Assembly: GCA_002331335.1 (NCBI GenBank)
Contig: DCZO01000019.1
Coordinates: 108,581-163,290, forward strand
Source of the DNA: Nitrospira sp. UBA2082
GTDB lineage: Bacteria > Nitrospirota > Nitrospiria > Nitrospirales > Nitrospiraceae
Direction: 5' to 3'
Length of the DNA stretch: 54,710 nucleotides
The notes below the pieces were generated by a model that was not told the DNA's origin, ran no database searches, and was given only the letters and a program-made list of their open reading frames with translations. Of this stretch, positions 41,663-50,212 are shown piece by piece (the stretch's first letter is position 1; the number at the start of each line of letters is the position of its first letter). Made by a program: the position numbers and the translations under genes.

Positions 41663-42595
41663 TCAGTGCACGCGGCGGCCGGCCCTGACACGGCCGAGCA
41701 TGCGGTAGATCAATCGGGCGATGGAAAATTGCGGCGCGGCAAATCCGTCGATGGGGGCGATTTCGCTCACATCCATGCCGACAATGCCGGGACCATTCGC
41801 CAAGGCGGCCACCAGATTGAGCGTATCGTACCAGCCCAATCCGCCGGGTTCCGGCGTACCTAATGCCGGCACAATCGAGGCATCCAGCCCATCGCAGTCG
41901 AACGTCAGATAGACGGGCCCCCGACAGGCCGCCACCACGTCGGGAATCCATCGAGACGCGTGTCCTTCATAAGGGCCGCAAGGATCCAGGATATTCGCCG
42001 CGAAAAATGTGGTGATCCGCTCTGTCTTTTCGATGCGCGCGATTTCCTCGGTGCTGATGGACCGGATGCCGAGCTGCACCAGCGGGAGTCCATGCTCCAC
42101 CACCCGCGCCATCACGCTGGCATGGCTGAACGGGTTGCCGTGGTAGGCCTCGCGCAAATCGCCATGGGCATCGATCTGTACGACACACATGGATGGATAG
42201 CGTTTGGCATGGGCGCGGATCGCGCCCAGCGCTCCCGTATGTTCTCCCGTCAACGTCACGAGAAATCGGCCGGTCCCGACATGCGGTGCGACAAATCGTT
42301 CGATGGCGTCGACGGCGTCACGATCGACTTTTTCGCCAAGATCCAACGCCGACGCGGTCGCGATACCACCCCATTCGCGATAGGGTTCACATCGAAGCTG
42401 CTCGTCGTAGAACTCCACCTGGCAGGAGGCTTCGAGAATAGCGGAGGGGCCGCGATCCGACCCGAGTATGTAACTGGAGGTATGTTCGTAGGGAGCCGGC
42501 AACACATAGACACCGGCCCGGTCCGGATGGCACCAGGGCTCCTCGAGTCCGAGAAAGTTCTGCTCCGGTCCTTCCCAGCCGGCCGGAAGCGTCAT
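41663..42595 (-). CDS. speB: Agmatinase (ureohydrolase family)
   Basis: Manganese enzyme hydrolysing agmatine to putrescine and urea. The 310 residues carry the metal motifs in order: LTGEHTGALGAI, VVQIDAHGDLRE (DAHxD), FSHASVMARVVE and YLTFDCDGLDASIVPALGTPEPGGL (DxDxxDP-like, here with Ala for the common Pro). The N-terminal FLGLEEPWCHPDRAGVYVLPAPYEHTSSY resembles bacterial SpeB proteins. The neighbouring pyruvoyl arginine decarboxylase gene would supply agmatine, giving a two-step route from arginine to putrescine. Confidence 0.92.
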   Translation of the reverse strand: MTLPAGWEGPEQNFLGLEEPWCHPDRAGVYVLPAPYEHTSSYILGSDRGPSAILEASCQVEFYDEQLRCEPYREWGGIATASALDLGEKVDRDAVDAIERFVAPHVGTGRFLVTLTGEHTGALGAIRAHAKRYPSMCVVQIDAHGDLREAYHGNPFSHASVMARVVEHGLPLVQLGIRSISTEEIARIEKTERITTFFAANILDPCGPYEGHASRWIPDVVAACRGPVYLTFDCDGLDASIVPALGTPEPGGLGWYDTLNLVAALANGPGIVGMDVSEIAPIDGFAAPQFSIARLIYRMLGRVRAGRRVH

Positions 42596-42681
42596 GAGAC
42601 ATCCATCATGCGCGCCGCTTGCTCAACCCGATAGACGCGGGAATGGCGTGATCAGCGGCGGGAACGTTTAAGGACATTTTC

Positions 42682-43221
42682 TCAAGGAATGAAGACGGCC
42701 AAGGCGATGACCGTGGTCCACTTGCCCGGCTTGCCGACAGCCGATTGAGTGATATTCAAGGTCTTCACGATTTTGCCGCCCATCTTAAACACCTGTTCGC
42801 GCTCTTTCCAGGCGACATTCGGGTCAAACTCGACGCCCAACGTCGTCGCCAGCATCTGCGCCGCGAGATCTTCCGTGTATTCGCCGGTTTCTTCGTCCGT
42901 CTCGCCGTGCGCATGGTGCTCCGACAAATATCCGTAGCCCTGGCGGTCCGTGGGCTTCGCCAGCCCGACGGAGGCGGACACCAGCCGGTTGCGCTCATTT
43001 GTTTCGGACCGGGCCATGACACAAAACGTGATTTCCCCCGGGCTCAGGAGTTTCTCTCCGCGCTTCCGGGGAACGATTTTGCAGTTCGGCGGCAAAATGG
43101 AAGACACGCTGACGAGGTTGCAGTAAGCCACACCTGCGCTGCGCAACGCCTCCTCGAAGGACGCCAGTTTTTCCTTGTGGATTCCCACCCCTCTCGTCAA
43201 GAACATACGCGTTGGTACCAT
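42682..43221 (-). CDS. Pyruvoyl-dependent arginine decarboxylase
   Basis: Decarboxylates arginine to agmatine using a pyruvoyl group made by self-cleavage. The 179 residues match PvlArgDC: FLTRGVGIHKEKLASFEEAL, the cleavage site in NLVSVSSILPPNCK (probable cut between Ser40 and Ser41), EITFCVMARSETNE, SASVGLAKPTD, YGYLSEHHAHGETDEETGEYTEDLA in parts, and VAWKEREQVFKM. The start follows AGAGGAAAGGGACGACG. This archaeal-type enzyme replaces the PLP-type SpeA. It lies upstream of agmatinase on the same strand. Confidence 0.94.
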   Translation of the reverse strand: MVPTRMFLTRGVGIHKEKLASFEEALRSAGVAYCNLVSVSSILPPNCKIVPRKRGEKLLSPGEITFCVMARSETNERNRLVSASVGLAKPTDRQGYGYLSEHHAHGETDEETGEYTEDLAAQMLATTLGVEFDPNVAWKEREQVFKMGGKIVKTLNITQSAVGKPGKWTTVIALAVFIP

Positions 43222-43394
43222 CGTCGTCCCTTTCCTCTGGTTGATTCAGCATGGTTGACCTGGTGTTCTACTTTGTCGGTGAGGCGTGCGACGACACAGG
43301 CCTCACGAACAAACGGACCAGATCATGTTCGGGCACAAGGCGTGCTGTTGTATCAAGATTGATTCCGCTTCGCAATATCCACCGATGAAATTTT

Positions 43395-44837
43395 TCATGC
43401 TGAGCTGGACGGCTCTTTCACGTTCAACACCAACAGCCTGGGCTCCGTCATGTCTTCGATCGCGGCACTGATCCCTTCGCGCCCAAGACCGGAATCTTTC
43501 ACCCCTCCATAGGGCATATGGTCGGCGCGGAATGTGGGGATTTCATTCGCCAGCACCGCGCCGACTTCCAGATGGCGAAAGGCGTAAAAGATCTTGTTCA
43601 CGTCTTGCGTGAACAGGCCGGCTTGCAGTCCATACTCCGATTCATTGAGCAAGGCGATCGCGTCACTGAGCTGACGGTACGGCGTCACCGTAACGACGGG
43701 GCCGAACACCTCCTCACACGACACCTTCATATCCGGAGTGACGTCCGCCAGCACGGTTGCCTCGACGATCGACCCCATCCGTTTGCCGCCCAGCAACACC
43801 CGCGCACCTTGGGCCACGGCGTCGCTGATCCAGTTCTCGATACGGTGGGCGGCCCCCGGATCGATCACAGGACCGATGGTCGTCATCTCGTCGGTCGGAT
43901 CGCCGGCCTTCAGCCGCGCGACTTGGATCAAGAGCTTCGTCGTGAATGCCTCCACCACCGACTGGTGGACGAACACCCGTTGCACGGAGATGCAGGTCTG
44001 CCCGGCATAGCCGAATCCTCCCGCGGCGCAGCGCTGGGCCGCCAAGTCGAGATCCGCATCAGACTCGATCACCACTCCCGCATTGCCCCCGAGTTCGAGC
44101 GTGACTTTCTTCTTGCCGCATTTGGCTTTCAACATCCAACCGACCGCCGCGCTGCCGGTGAAGCTCATCAGTTTGAACCGCGGGTCCACCACCATCCGTT
44201 CCGCGAGCACGTTGTCACAGGGCACCACGTTGAGGCCGCCCGGAGGCACCCCCGCTTCCAATGCGATCTCGCCCAGCAACAGCGCCGTCAGCGGGGTCTG
44301 CGGGGCCGGCTTGATGAGGATCGGATTGCCGGCGGCGAGTGCCGGCGCGACTTTGTGCGCCACCAAATTCAACGGGAAATTGAACGGAGTAATGCCGAGA
44401 ATAGGGCCGATCGGAACGCGTCGCATGATGCCCAGATGCGAATCGGTGCCGGGCGTCCAATCGAGCGGAATCACGTCCCCGGGAATTCGCCTGGACTCTT
44501 CGGCCGCGACCGTAAAGGTTTGCACGGCCCGGCTGACTTCCCGCTTCGCATCGGTGATCGGCTTGCCGGCCTCGGCCGTGATCAGCGAGGCCAACTCATC
44601 GCGCCGCCGATAGAGGAGCGCGGCGATCTGCTGGAGCATATTGTAGCGGGCATGCGCTGGAAGCTTGCCCATCGCCACCGCCGCATTGGCCGTGGATGCG
44701 ATGCCCTGCTCGACATCGGCCTCCGTAGCCTGCACGACTTCGGCTATTGTTTGCCCGGTGAATGGATTGACGACGCGAGCCGTCCGCTCGCCGTGCTTCC
44801 ATTGGCCGTGAACGAGAAAGGGACGCGGTTCCTGCAC
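43395..44837 (-). CDS. NAD(P)-dependent aldehyde dehydrogenase
   Basis: Oxidises an aldehyde to its acid. From GTG 44837 the product has 480 residues, the normal family size; the frame extends upstream to 44969, but that stretch lies inside the preceding gene and looks non-coding. Motifs: GITPFNFPLNLVAHKVAPALAAGNPILIKPA in parts, FTGSAAVGW, catalytic Glu in VTLELGGNAG and catalytic Cys in YAGQTCISVQR, VSCEEVFGPVVTV and GGVKDSGLGREG. It resembles the succinate-semialdehyde or lactaldehyde-type groups. Beside putrescine-forming genes it might act on aminoaldehydes, but orientation toward synthesis makes this uncertain. Confidence 0.93.
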   Translation of the reverse strand: MQEPRPFLVHGQWKHGERTARVVNPFTGQTIAEVVQATEADVEQGIASTANAAVAMGKLPAHARYNMLQQIAALLYRRRDELASLITAEAGKPITDAKREVSRAVQTFTVAAEESRRIPGDVIPLDWTPGTDSHLGIMRRVPIGPILGITPFNFPLNLVAHKVAPALAAGNPILIKPAPQTPLTALLLGEIALEAGVPPGGLNVVPCDNVLAERMVVDPRFKLMSFTGSAAVGWMLKAKCGKKKVTLELGGNAGVVIESDADLDLAAQRCAAGGFGYAGQTCISVQRVFVHQSVVEAFTTKLLIQVARLKAGDPTDEMTTIGPVIDPGAAHRIENWISDAVAQGARVLLGGKRMGSIVEATVLADVTPDMKVSCEEVFGPVVTVTPYRQLSDAIALLNESEYGLQAGLFTQDVNKIFYAFRHLEVGAVLANEIPTFRADHMPYGGVKDSGLGREGISAAIEDMTEPRLLVLNVKEPSSSA

Positions 44838-44863
44838 GGAGACGCTCGCGGGGTCGGCAATGA

Positions 44864-45133
44864 TTAATCCGCCGCTTCGACCGGCGCAGCGGATTCGGTG
44901 GCAGGTTGAGCGGCGGCGGACGCTGCTTGCGCCGCCACAGCCTTGGCAATCAGTTCCTCGGTGCCCCAATCACGGATCGCGTCGAGGGTAAACCCTTCAT
45001 ACGTCGAGACGCCGTGACAGGAGGGGCAATCCGGCATCGGAACTTTTCTAAAAAAGACTTCTCCCAAGCACGACATGCAAACCCAAAAGTCGTCGTCCCG
45101 ATGAGAGACGGGCCAAAATGACTGTGAAGCCAT
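44864..45133 (-). CDS. Small zinc-ribbon protein of unknown function
   Basis: An 89-residue protein with two CxxC knuckles, VCMSCLGEVFFRK and PDCPSCHGVSTY, spaced as in rubredoxin-like or zinc-ribbon folds. The C-terminal third is Ala/Glu-rich and low in complexity (AKAVAAQAASAAAQPATESA). No enzyme signature. It is directly upstream of the aldehyde dehydrogenase gene and shares its strand. The family is not recognised beyond the metal knuckles; it could bind zinc or iron. Confidence 0.7.
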   Translation of the reverse strand: MASQSFWPVSHRDDDFWVCMSCLGEVFFRKVPMPDCPSCHGVSTYEGFTLDAIRDWGTEELIAKAVAAQAASAAAQPATESAAPVEAAD

Positions 45134-45229
45134 GAGACAGTCCTACCTTCCTACAAACAGAATGAATATGTCCCGACATCCAACACGAACCGAGCCGTCC
45201 GACTGACTCAACCGCGATCCCATCGTGTA

Positions 45230-45868
45230 TCACTGCGGCGCGCCGGCCAGCAACCGATCGATTTCCTCGGCAAACATCTCAAACGGAAACGCCCCCGGGA
45301 TCGCAACCGCCGGCTCTTTGTCGGTCGGTTCGTTATTCGTCCGCACCAGGATGAAGCCCGGCGTGCCATGAAACCCCCACCGGTTGGCCTCTTGCCGATC
45401 TTCGAAGATCGACTTCGTGTACCGTCCTTCTTTGAAGCAGCGTTCAAACGCGGCTCGGTTCAGCCCTATCGTGGTCGCATGATCGAAGTAGACGGTGTTG
45501 TGAAGCCGCCCACCTTCCGCAAACAACCGATCATGCATCGCCCAATACTTGCCTTGTTCGCCGGCGCATCGCGCTGCCATCGCGGCATCGACGCCGGGCC
45601 CCTGATCAGCACGGGGATAGTCCCGGTAGAGAAACCGTACCTTCCCGGTCTCGATATAGCGGGCTTGAATGCGCGGCCAGGTGTCCTTGAAAAATTTCAG
45701 GCAATAGCCGCACGTAAAATCGGAGTATTCGATCAGGGTTACTGGGGCACTCGCCCGGCCTCTGACCCTCCCATCAGTCTCAGCCGTGTCCGCGGCCCAG
45801 AGTGCCAGGGGCCAAAGAAGACCACAGAAGACGACCGATAACGCGACCCGCAGGCCCGTCATCGTCAT
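45230..45868 (-). CDS. Exported DsbA-family thioredoxin-fold protein
   Basis: Periplasmic thiol-disulfide protein of 212 residues with a signal peptide (about 8-25, ending LWAAD). The thioredoxin active site is DFTCGYCLKF (CGYC), followed by the DsbA-type helical insert with AMAARCAGEQGKYWAMHDRLF, and the cis-Pro loop in FHGTPGFILV. The sequence resembles the DsbA/DsbG subgroup similar to BdbD. It overlaps the deoxyhypusine-synthase-like gene by four bases (ATGA), so the two are translated together, although no biochemical link is known. Confidence 0.9.
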   Translation of the reverse strand: MTMTGLRVALSVVFCGLLWPLALWAADTAETDGRVRGRASAPVTLIEYSDFTCGYCLKFFKDTWPRIQARYIETGKVRFLYRDYPRADQGPGVDAAMAARCAGEQGKYWAMHDRLFAEGGRLHNTVYFDHATTIGLNRAAFERCFKEGRYTKSIFEDRQEANRWGFHGTPGFILVRTNNEPTDKEPAVAIPGAFPFEMFAEEIDRLLAGAPQ

Positions 45869-46977
45869 GAACGGCTGGCCCCATCAGCCTTCTTCCGTTT
45901 TCGCTCCATCAGCCCCATCATCAAGAGCGGCCACACGACCGTTGCATCGCTCAGCACCTCGGCAAACTGTCCCCCGTCCTTCGGAGTCACGAATTTCCCC
46001 CAGGAAAGCCCTTCCTGGTACGTACATCCGCTCAATCCGCCCCAATAGTCCGGTTCAGGGCAAATCCGGACTCCATAGTGGAATCGCGGCGGCTTCACGC
46101 TGAGCCCCAGACGCAGGTTGCCGATTTCGATATAGGGACCGACCTGTTGCGCCCAATTCCTGGGGACACCCCCGCCGATCGTAAAAATGCCCAGCCGCTT
46201 CGCCGAGAGCACGTGATCGGCATAACTGTTGAGATCGAGATAGGGATTGAATGACGGATAGGACTGATGGATCGCCGTTAAAACAGCCAGATCGCCTTTC
46301 CCGCCGGCTTGAGAGCGGGCCCGATCGATTTCCCGTGCCATCGCCCAGGTCCCGACATCAAGGCCGACTTCGGAATCGGTAAAGGCGGGAATGAACACCG
46401 GCACATTCTTGAGATAGGCGCTCTTCAGAATGCCCTCGCCGCCATACTCCGCGGCCAGCGTCTTCCCCAACTCGCGCGTCAAGATTGCCGAGCAGAGCGG
46501 CCGGTCGTGATCGATCCGTTTCAACGTTTGCGACACCACATGCTCGACATAATTCAGATTCGCTTCCATTTCCAGCGTATCGTAGACGCGATTGTACCCC
46601 TTGCGAAACAGTTCTTCGTCGCTCATCGACGGATGATGCTGGTAATGCGTCTTGCCCATGGATTCGCTAAGGCCGTGGGCGATCAGCGCCCCGGTGGACA
46701 CGACGCACTGCACCATGCCGTGATCGATCATCATGCTGACGATCTTGCCCATCTTGGCGATGGTCATGGCGCCGGACAGGGTCATGACGACCTTGCAGTC
46801 GGGATCCTGAATCATCGCCCACAGCACTTCGAAGGCTTCGCCCAGCTTACGACCGCCGAACGCGGTCTTGCCCATCGCGACGAGCAGGTCATTGAAAGTG
46901 GAAATCTTCGACGGATCCAGCGGCTCGACGGCCACCAATCCGTCTTGCGCGCCGTCATGAAATTCGCGAGCGGACAT
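45865..46977 (-). CDS. Deoxyhypusine-synthase-like protein
   Basis: NAD-dependent aminobutyl transferase family; eukaryotic members modify eIF5A, and plant relatives make homospermidine. From ATG 46977, after GGAG, it has 370 residues; a longer frame to 47160 lacks support. Visible: TLSGAMTIAKMGKIVSMMID, VVSTGALIAHGL, DSEVGLDVGTWA, IFTIGGGVPRNWAQQVGP and the catalytic lysine Lys328 in YQEGLSWGKFVTP (human motif VSWGK). Thus it is probably active. Bacteria lack eIF5A; with arginine decarboxylase and agmatinase nearby, a polyamine such as homospermidine is the likely product (inference). Confidence 0.87.
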   Translation of the reverse strand: MSAREFHDGAQDGLVAVEPLDPSKISTFNDLLVAMGKTAFGGRKLGEAFEVLWAMIQDPDCKVVMTLSGAMTIAKMGKIVSMMIDHGMVQCVVSTGALIAHGLSESMGKTHYQHHPSMSDEELFRKGYNRVYDTLEMEANLNYVEHVVSQTLKRIDHDRPLCSAILTRELGKTLAAEYGGEGILKSAYLKNVPVFIPAFTDSEVGLDVGTWAMAREIDRARSQAGGKGDLAVLTAIHQSYPSFNPYLDLNSYADHVLSAKRLGIFTIGGGVPRNWAQQVGPYIEIGNLRLGLSVKPPRFHYGVRICPEPDYWGGLSGCTYQEGLSWGKFVTPKDGGQFAEVLSDATVVWPLLMMGLMERKRKKADGASRS

Positions 46978-47156
46978 AGCACTCCATTCCCTAATGTTGA
47001 ACGAAAGCGAACACCCGCACTTCTTATACACAACCGACGCCAGGGGCGTCAATGAATGCCGCGTGAGAGAGATCGTCATCGCCTCTCGCCGACCCTGACG
47101 TCCAACGCAGCGGCTATTCGTGTCGCGCGAAGGATGGATCATCGAACTGGATCGTG

Positions 47157-47765
47157 TCACACGGAAACAAGAATCGGCTCCAACGAGAACTCGACGAGAA
47201 GCTGGGCACCTCGGCCTCTCTCAGCTTGAATGCGCAGTGTGCCCCTGAGCTTCCGCACGCGAGATGTGATCAGCGCTATGCTATCGCCTGGAATCCGACC
47301 GTCCACCCTCGCGAGTCCGGCGCCATCGTCGCAGATACGCACACGGATTCGGGCACCGCGTTTTCGGATCGACACCGTCGCGTGGATCACCCCGGCATCC
47401 CGGACGCGGGTATCAAGCGCCTCCCGCACGATCTGTAGTATTTCTCGTGCTTCTTGCTGAGTCAGCACCTCAATTGCCGCCGGGTGAAGGACCAGTGTTA
47501 TCCGTAGATTCCCGATCTGCTCGTACGCCGTTTGGAGTGCGCGGAGTTCAGCGGCCAAATCGAACTCCGGTGTGACACTTTGATGAAGGCCATCGATCAT
47601 CCGGTGGATCTCAGAAATGAGCTGCGTGAGATGGCCCACGATCATTTCGGAGGACCTGTTGTGCTGCGTCTGGCACCGACCGGCAGTCGGATGAATGGGG
47701 GGAGAAACCATGGAGGAACGGCCGAATCCGTTGAGGAGCTGCAATGCTCGTCTAGTCCTTCTCAC
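47157..47765 (-). CDS. Orphan histidine-kinase-like ATPase protein, degenerate N-box
   Basis: A 202-residue soluble protein starting at GTG 47765, seven bases after GGGAGGT. It resembles the C-terminal part of NarL-partner (HisKA_3-type) sensor kinases: a helix region (LTQLISEIHRMIDGLHQSV), FDLAAELRALQTAY, and a GHKL ATPase with ILQIVREALDTRVRDA and ICDDGAGLARVDG. It has no sensor or membrane part and no phospho-acceptor His box. In the N-box the usual EALNNALKHA reads EALDTRVRDA, so the ATP/Mg-binding Asn is absent. It may be a remnant or a regulatory module without kinase activity. No response regulator is adjacent. Confidence 0.65.
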   Translation of the reverse strand: MRRTRRALQLLNGFGRSSMVSPPIHPTAGRCQTQHNRSSEMIVGHLTQLISEIHRMIDGLHQSVTPEFDLAAELRALQTAYEQIGNLRITLVLHPAAIEVLTQQEAREILQIVREALDTRVRDAGVIHATVSIRKRGARIRVRICDDGAGLARVDGRIPGDSIALITSRVRKLRGTLRIQAERGRGAQLLVEFSLEPILVSV

Positions 47766-48068
47766 ACATGCACCTCCCTATCTCAGAGTGAACAGGTTAC
47801 ACGTACATACGTTCGGCATGAACCCGCGCTTACAGCAAGGAGCGTGCTCATGCCCCCACGCCCTGAGACTCTGGGAAACAAGAGAAGAACTCTGCAGGAA
47901 ACTGGTTTGATTCACCATCCGTTCGAGGCGACACATCACAGCTCCGCACGTCCTGATGTTTCGCTGTATCCAAAACGACTGGATACAATCAGATTCAGGC
48001 GAATCGGATCGGATACATTGCTACCGGCTCTAGGTCGAGCTTGTGGAGGGATGGGAAAATCACCGAGG
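47766..48068. other. Intergenic left edge of the accessory region
   Basis: No gene is seen here. It contains an inverted repeat GTATCC-N9-GGATAC (47966-47986) followed by a second GGATACATTG copy near 48011, and a stretch at about 47990-48060 (ACCGGCTCTAGGTCG...) that looks like a decayed copy of the hairpin repeat which follows. Confidence 0.4.
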
Positions 48069-48155
48069 GTGTTTATCTGCGGGCGTCAACGAAGGGAGGC
48101 TTCGCCGGGTGAGCCGGCGGCACACATGAAGTGCGGTATCAAAAAAACAAAATCC
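48069..48155. repeat. Hairpin repeat unit R1 (left border copy)
   Basis: First clear copy of the repeat family found again at 52329-52759 and 53559-53706. It has GTGTTTATC, an outer stem (48077-48084 with 48113-48120, 7 of 8 pairs), an inner GAAG/CTTC hairpin (48091-48103) and the tail CACACATGAAGTGCGG followed by an A-rich run. It ends 11 bp before the PIN gene stop. Confidence 0.7.
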
Positions 48156-48166
48156 CGAACGAATTC

Positions 48167-48709
48167 TCACGGAAGGAGTCTGCGGTTCTCAGTCAGAATG
48201 GTCAGACCGTGCCCTTGGAAATCTCCGTCATCGGTCACCAATTTGAGATTTTGACGTGTGCAAAGCTCCGATAGGGCAAGATCATTGAAGTCCGCCCTTC
48301 CACCTTCAAATTTCCTATAAAGCTCCTCTACATCAAAAGTAGAAAGATCGGTATCGACGTACTGGCTTTCTGAGGACATCCTCCTGCAGGCTTGAGAGAT
48401 TTCTTTGGCAACCACGTTGAAAGCTGCGCTGTTGCGATACGCCTTGAATGACGGGCGACCGCTAAAGTTCGGATACTTCGCATTGTATCCATGTCGAGCA
48501 ATGACGTTCACGAATTCAGAGAGCACCAAGACATCGAGGAATATCTTGCACCTCTTTTGGAGCATGACCTTGAACGCTGCAGAGTACGGCTTCGCACGGG
48601 GATCCAGAGAAAAAGAAAGAGGACCGTAGAGGTGAAGCCAAACGTTGGTGTCGAAGAAGAGTCGATCGGAGGCGCTGAATGAATACTGTAACAGCCGTTT
48701 AACGTTCAC
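48167..48709 (-). CDS. PIN-domain ribonuclease-like protein
   Basis: A 180-residue protein with the PIN acidic residues in place: DRLFFDTNVWLHLYG (first Asp), LDVLVLSEFVNVIAR (Glu), GGRADFNDLALSEL (Asp) and KLVTDDGDFQGHG (Asp). Length exceeds that of VapC toxins (about 130), and no VapB-like gene lies beside it. It is the third gene of a tight minus-strand operon: the STAS-like gene ends 9 bp upstream. Base composition is visibly more AT-rich than in the genes to the left. Probable effector nuclease of the operon (inference). Confidence 0.82.
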   Translation of the reverse strand: MNVKRLLQYSFSASDRLFFDTNVWLHLYGPLSFSLDPRAKPYSAAFKVMLQKRCKIFLDVLVLSEFVNVIARHGYNAKYPNFSGRPSFKAYRNSAAFNVVAKEISQACRRMSSESQYVDTDLSTFDVEELYRKFEGGRADFNDLALSELCTRQNLKLVTDDGDFQGHGLTILTENRRLLP

Positions 48710-48718
48710 GATGGATCA

Positions 48719-49066
48719 TCAGCCCATGGCAACTCGTTTTGCCCTCTTAAATCTTTCAGGGTCTTTGAAGTACTCCTTCGCCGTTTCAACCACGCGCTTT
48801 AAAAGCCCTCGGTCATCAGGCTGAATATCGTGAACCCTCAACTTTTCTCGAATCTCGTCCGCACTAAATTCCCCATAGAGCTGGCCAATCGCTGCATTCA
48901 GAAATGCGGAGGTGAGGCTTGTCACGTTCAAGAACGACACGACAACCATTTTCCCCTCTCGCATTGCGCCTGAAATCCGATCATGCACTTTCTGGCCATC
49001 CTCAGATGCAACGCATAACGGACTTCCCACAATTTCGAGAAGGGATATTGTAAGCGTTTTGCTCAT
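48719..49066 (-). CDS. STAS-like protein (DUF4325 family)
   Basis: A 115-residue protein with the DUF4325 pattern: alternating strands and helices, GKMVVVSFLNVTSLTSAFLNAAIGQLYG (hydrophobic strand followed by the Ser/Thr-rich helix cap found in anti-sigma antagonists) and a C-terminal charged helix. It begins 21 bp after the GHKL ATPase gene. DUF4325 proteins and GHKL ATPases often occur side by side and resemble the SpoIIAA/SpoIIAB switch; here the coupled PIN protein could be the controlled partner. Function not demonstrated for this combination to my knowledge. Confidence 0.78.
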   Translation of the reverse strand: MSKTLTISLLEIVGSPLCVASEDGQKVHDRISGAMREGKMVVVSFLNVTSLTSAFLNAAIGQLYGEFSADEIREKLRVHDIQPDDRGLLKRVVETAKEYFKDPERFKRAKRVAMG

Positions 49067-49087
49067 GATGGAATGCTCCAGTGGCCC

Positions 49088-49960
49088 CTAGAAAATGTCT
49101 GTCTCATCGACCTCTGAAGAGAGGGCATAAGATCGCTTATCTGCCGTGTTGATTTCAACACCCACTATTGTACCTGGAAATTCAAACGGCAGGGCAGCTG
49201 TCACAGCGTTCCCTTGATCCAGGCACCAATAGCCATTATCCGAAACAATCTGAAGTCGTCCCTTGTTCAGCGTGATGAATTCTCTGAGAAGTTTGAGACC
49301 GAGCCCGCCAGGGATCGAACCGGTCTTGGTTGTGTTACGAGCACTGGTCGCCCACTCAATGGCCGCCGGTGCCGTCAAATTCAGTCCAAGGCTCTCGTTG
49401 ACATTCCTTTTCATCCCAATACCTAGATCCGCGACTGCAAAGTCGAGACGATGTCTCTTCGGAAAGTATTGCCCACAACTGAAGATGCCCAACTCCGTCC
49501 GCGAATGAAGGACGGAATTGCTGAATATCTCAAACACACTTTCTCTGAACTTCTTGATCAGCCCCTTGGACATTTTGGGCATTTCCGGGCGCTGGACGAA
49601 CTCCTGTTCAATATAACTGGCAAAAAAGCGATCGTCTTTCACATCAAACCGTTGATAGGGAATGGTTGTGCCCCAGGTGTCGGGAATCCTGACCCGCCCA
49701 TAGTTACTCAAGAACCCATTCTTTGACAGGATTCGCTCAACAGGCGTCTGAATATTCGACAGGACCACATTGTTCAAATTACTACCAAGCCGATAGAGCA
49801 AGGCGCCAAATGCCGCACACATATCGCCGTCGAACCAGCTGGTTTTCACCATGTCGATCTCGATCTTGCCGAGGAGACAATCCTGTGTCCTGGCAAAGAG
49901 CTGGACTAAAGCCTCAAAGCCGGCTTGATCGTGTCGCACTTCTGGCAATGAGATTTTCAT
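49088..49960 (-). CDS. GHKL (histidine-kinase-like) ATPase with N-terminal STAS-like region
   Basis: A 290-residue soluble protein. Residues 1-110 look STAS-like (GKIEIDMVKTSWFDGDMCAAFGALL, VERILSKNGFLSNYG). Residues about 120-270 are a GHKL ATPase: N-box FRESVFEIFSNSVLHS with Glu and Asn, G1 box VADLGIGM and G2 box IPGGLGLKLL. IEWATSARNTTKTGS supplies the lid. There is no sensor domain, membrane helix or phospho-acceptor His. It leads the ATPase-STAS-PIN operon; AGGGAAC precedes ATG 49960. An anti-sigma-like kinase or switch is the simplest reading. Confidence 0.82.
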   Translation of the reverse strand: MKISLPEVRHDQAGFEALVQLFARTQDCLLGKIEIDMVKTSWFDGDMCAAFGALLYRLGSNLNNVVLSNIQTPVERILSKNGFLSNYGRVRIPDTWGTTIPYQRFDVKDDRFFASYIEQEFVQRPEMPKMSKGLIKKFRESVFEIFSNSVLHSRTELGIFSCGQYFPKRHRLDFAVADLGIGMKRNVNESLGLNLTAPAAIEWATSARNTTKTGSIPGGLGLKLLREFITLNKGRLQIVSDNGYWCLDQGNAVTAALPFEFPGTIVGVEINTADKRSYALSSEVDETDIF

Positions 49961-50212
49961 TTGTTCCCTGCAAATCCCCTAAGAGGAGTTCTCCCCCTAC
50001 GTGCCTACCGCAACCTTTTCTCGGACTGTAAAGTTCACATTTTCAAGAAGAGCACCTGCCGATTATTCGGATCGGCCATCGATGCTCTTTCTTCTTCTCG
50101 CAGTACTTCGAGACACGACACCGCTCAATTACCTGTGCATTGTCTACCGTGGCACGCCAGAATGGTAGCAGACCGTATCCGAGCGACAGCATCCTTATGC
50201 GATGGCCGTCGA

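Noticed and set aside
43279..43306. GTGAGGC-N14-GCCTCAC inverted repeat between ALDH and the arginine decarboxylase gene as a terminator
   Set aside because: The loop is long and no T run follows on either strand, so terminator function is not supported.
43518..44867. Plus-strand frame of 449 codons opposite the aldehyde dehydrogenase
   Set aside because: His/Arg/Asp-rich antisense shadow with no ribosome site; the minus strand is a clear ALDH.
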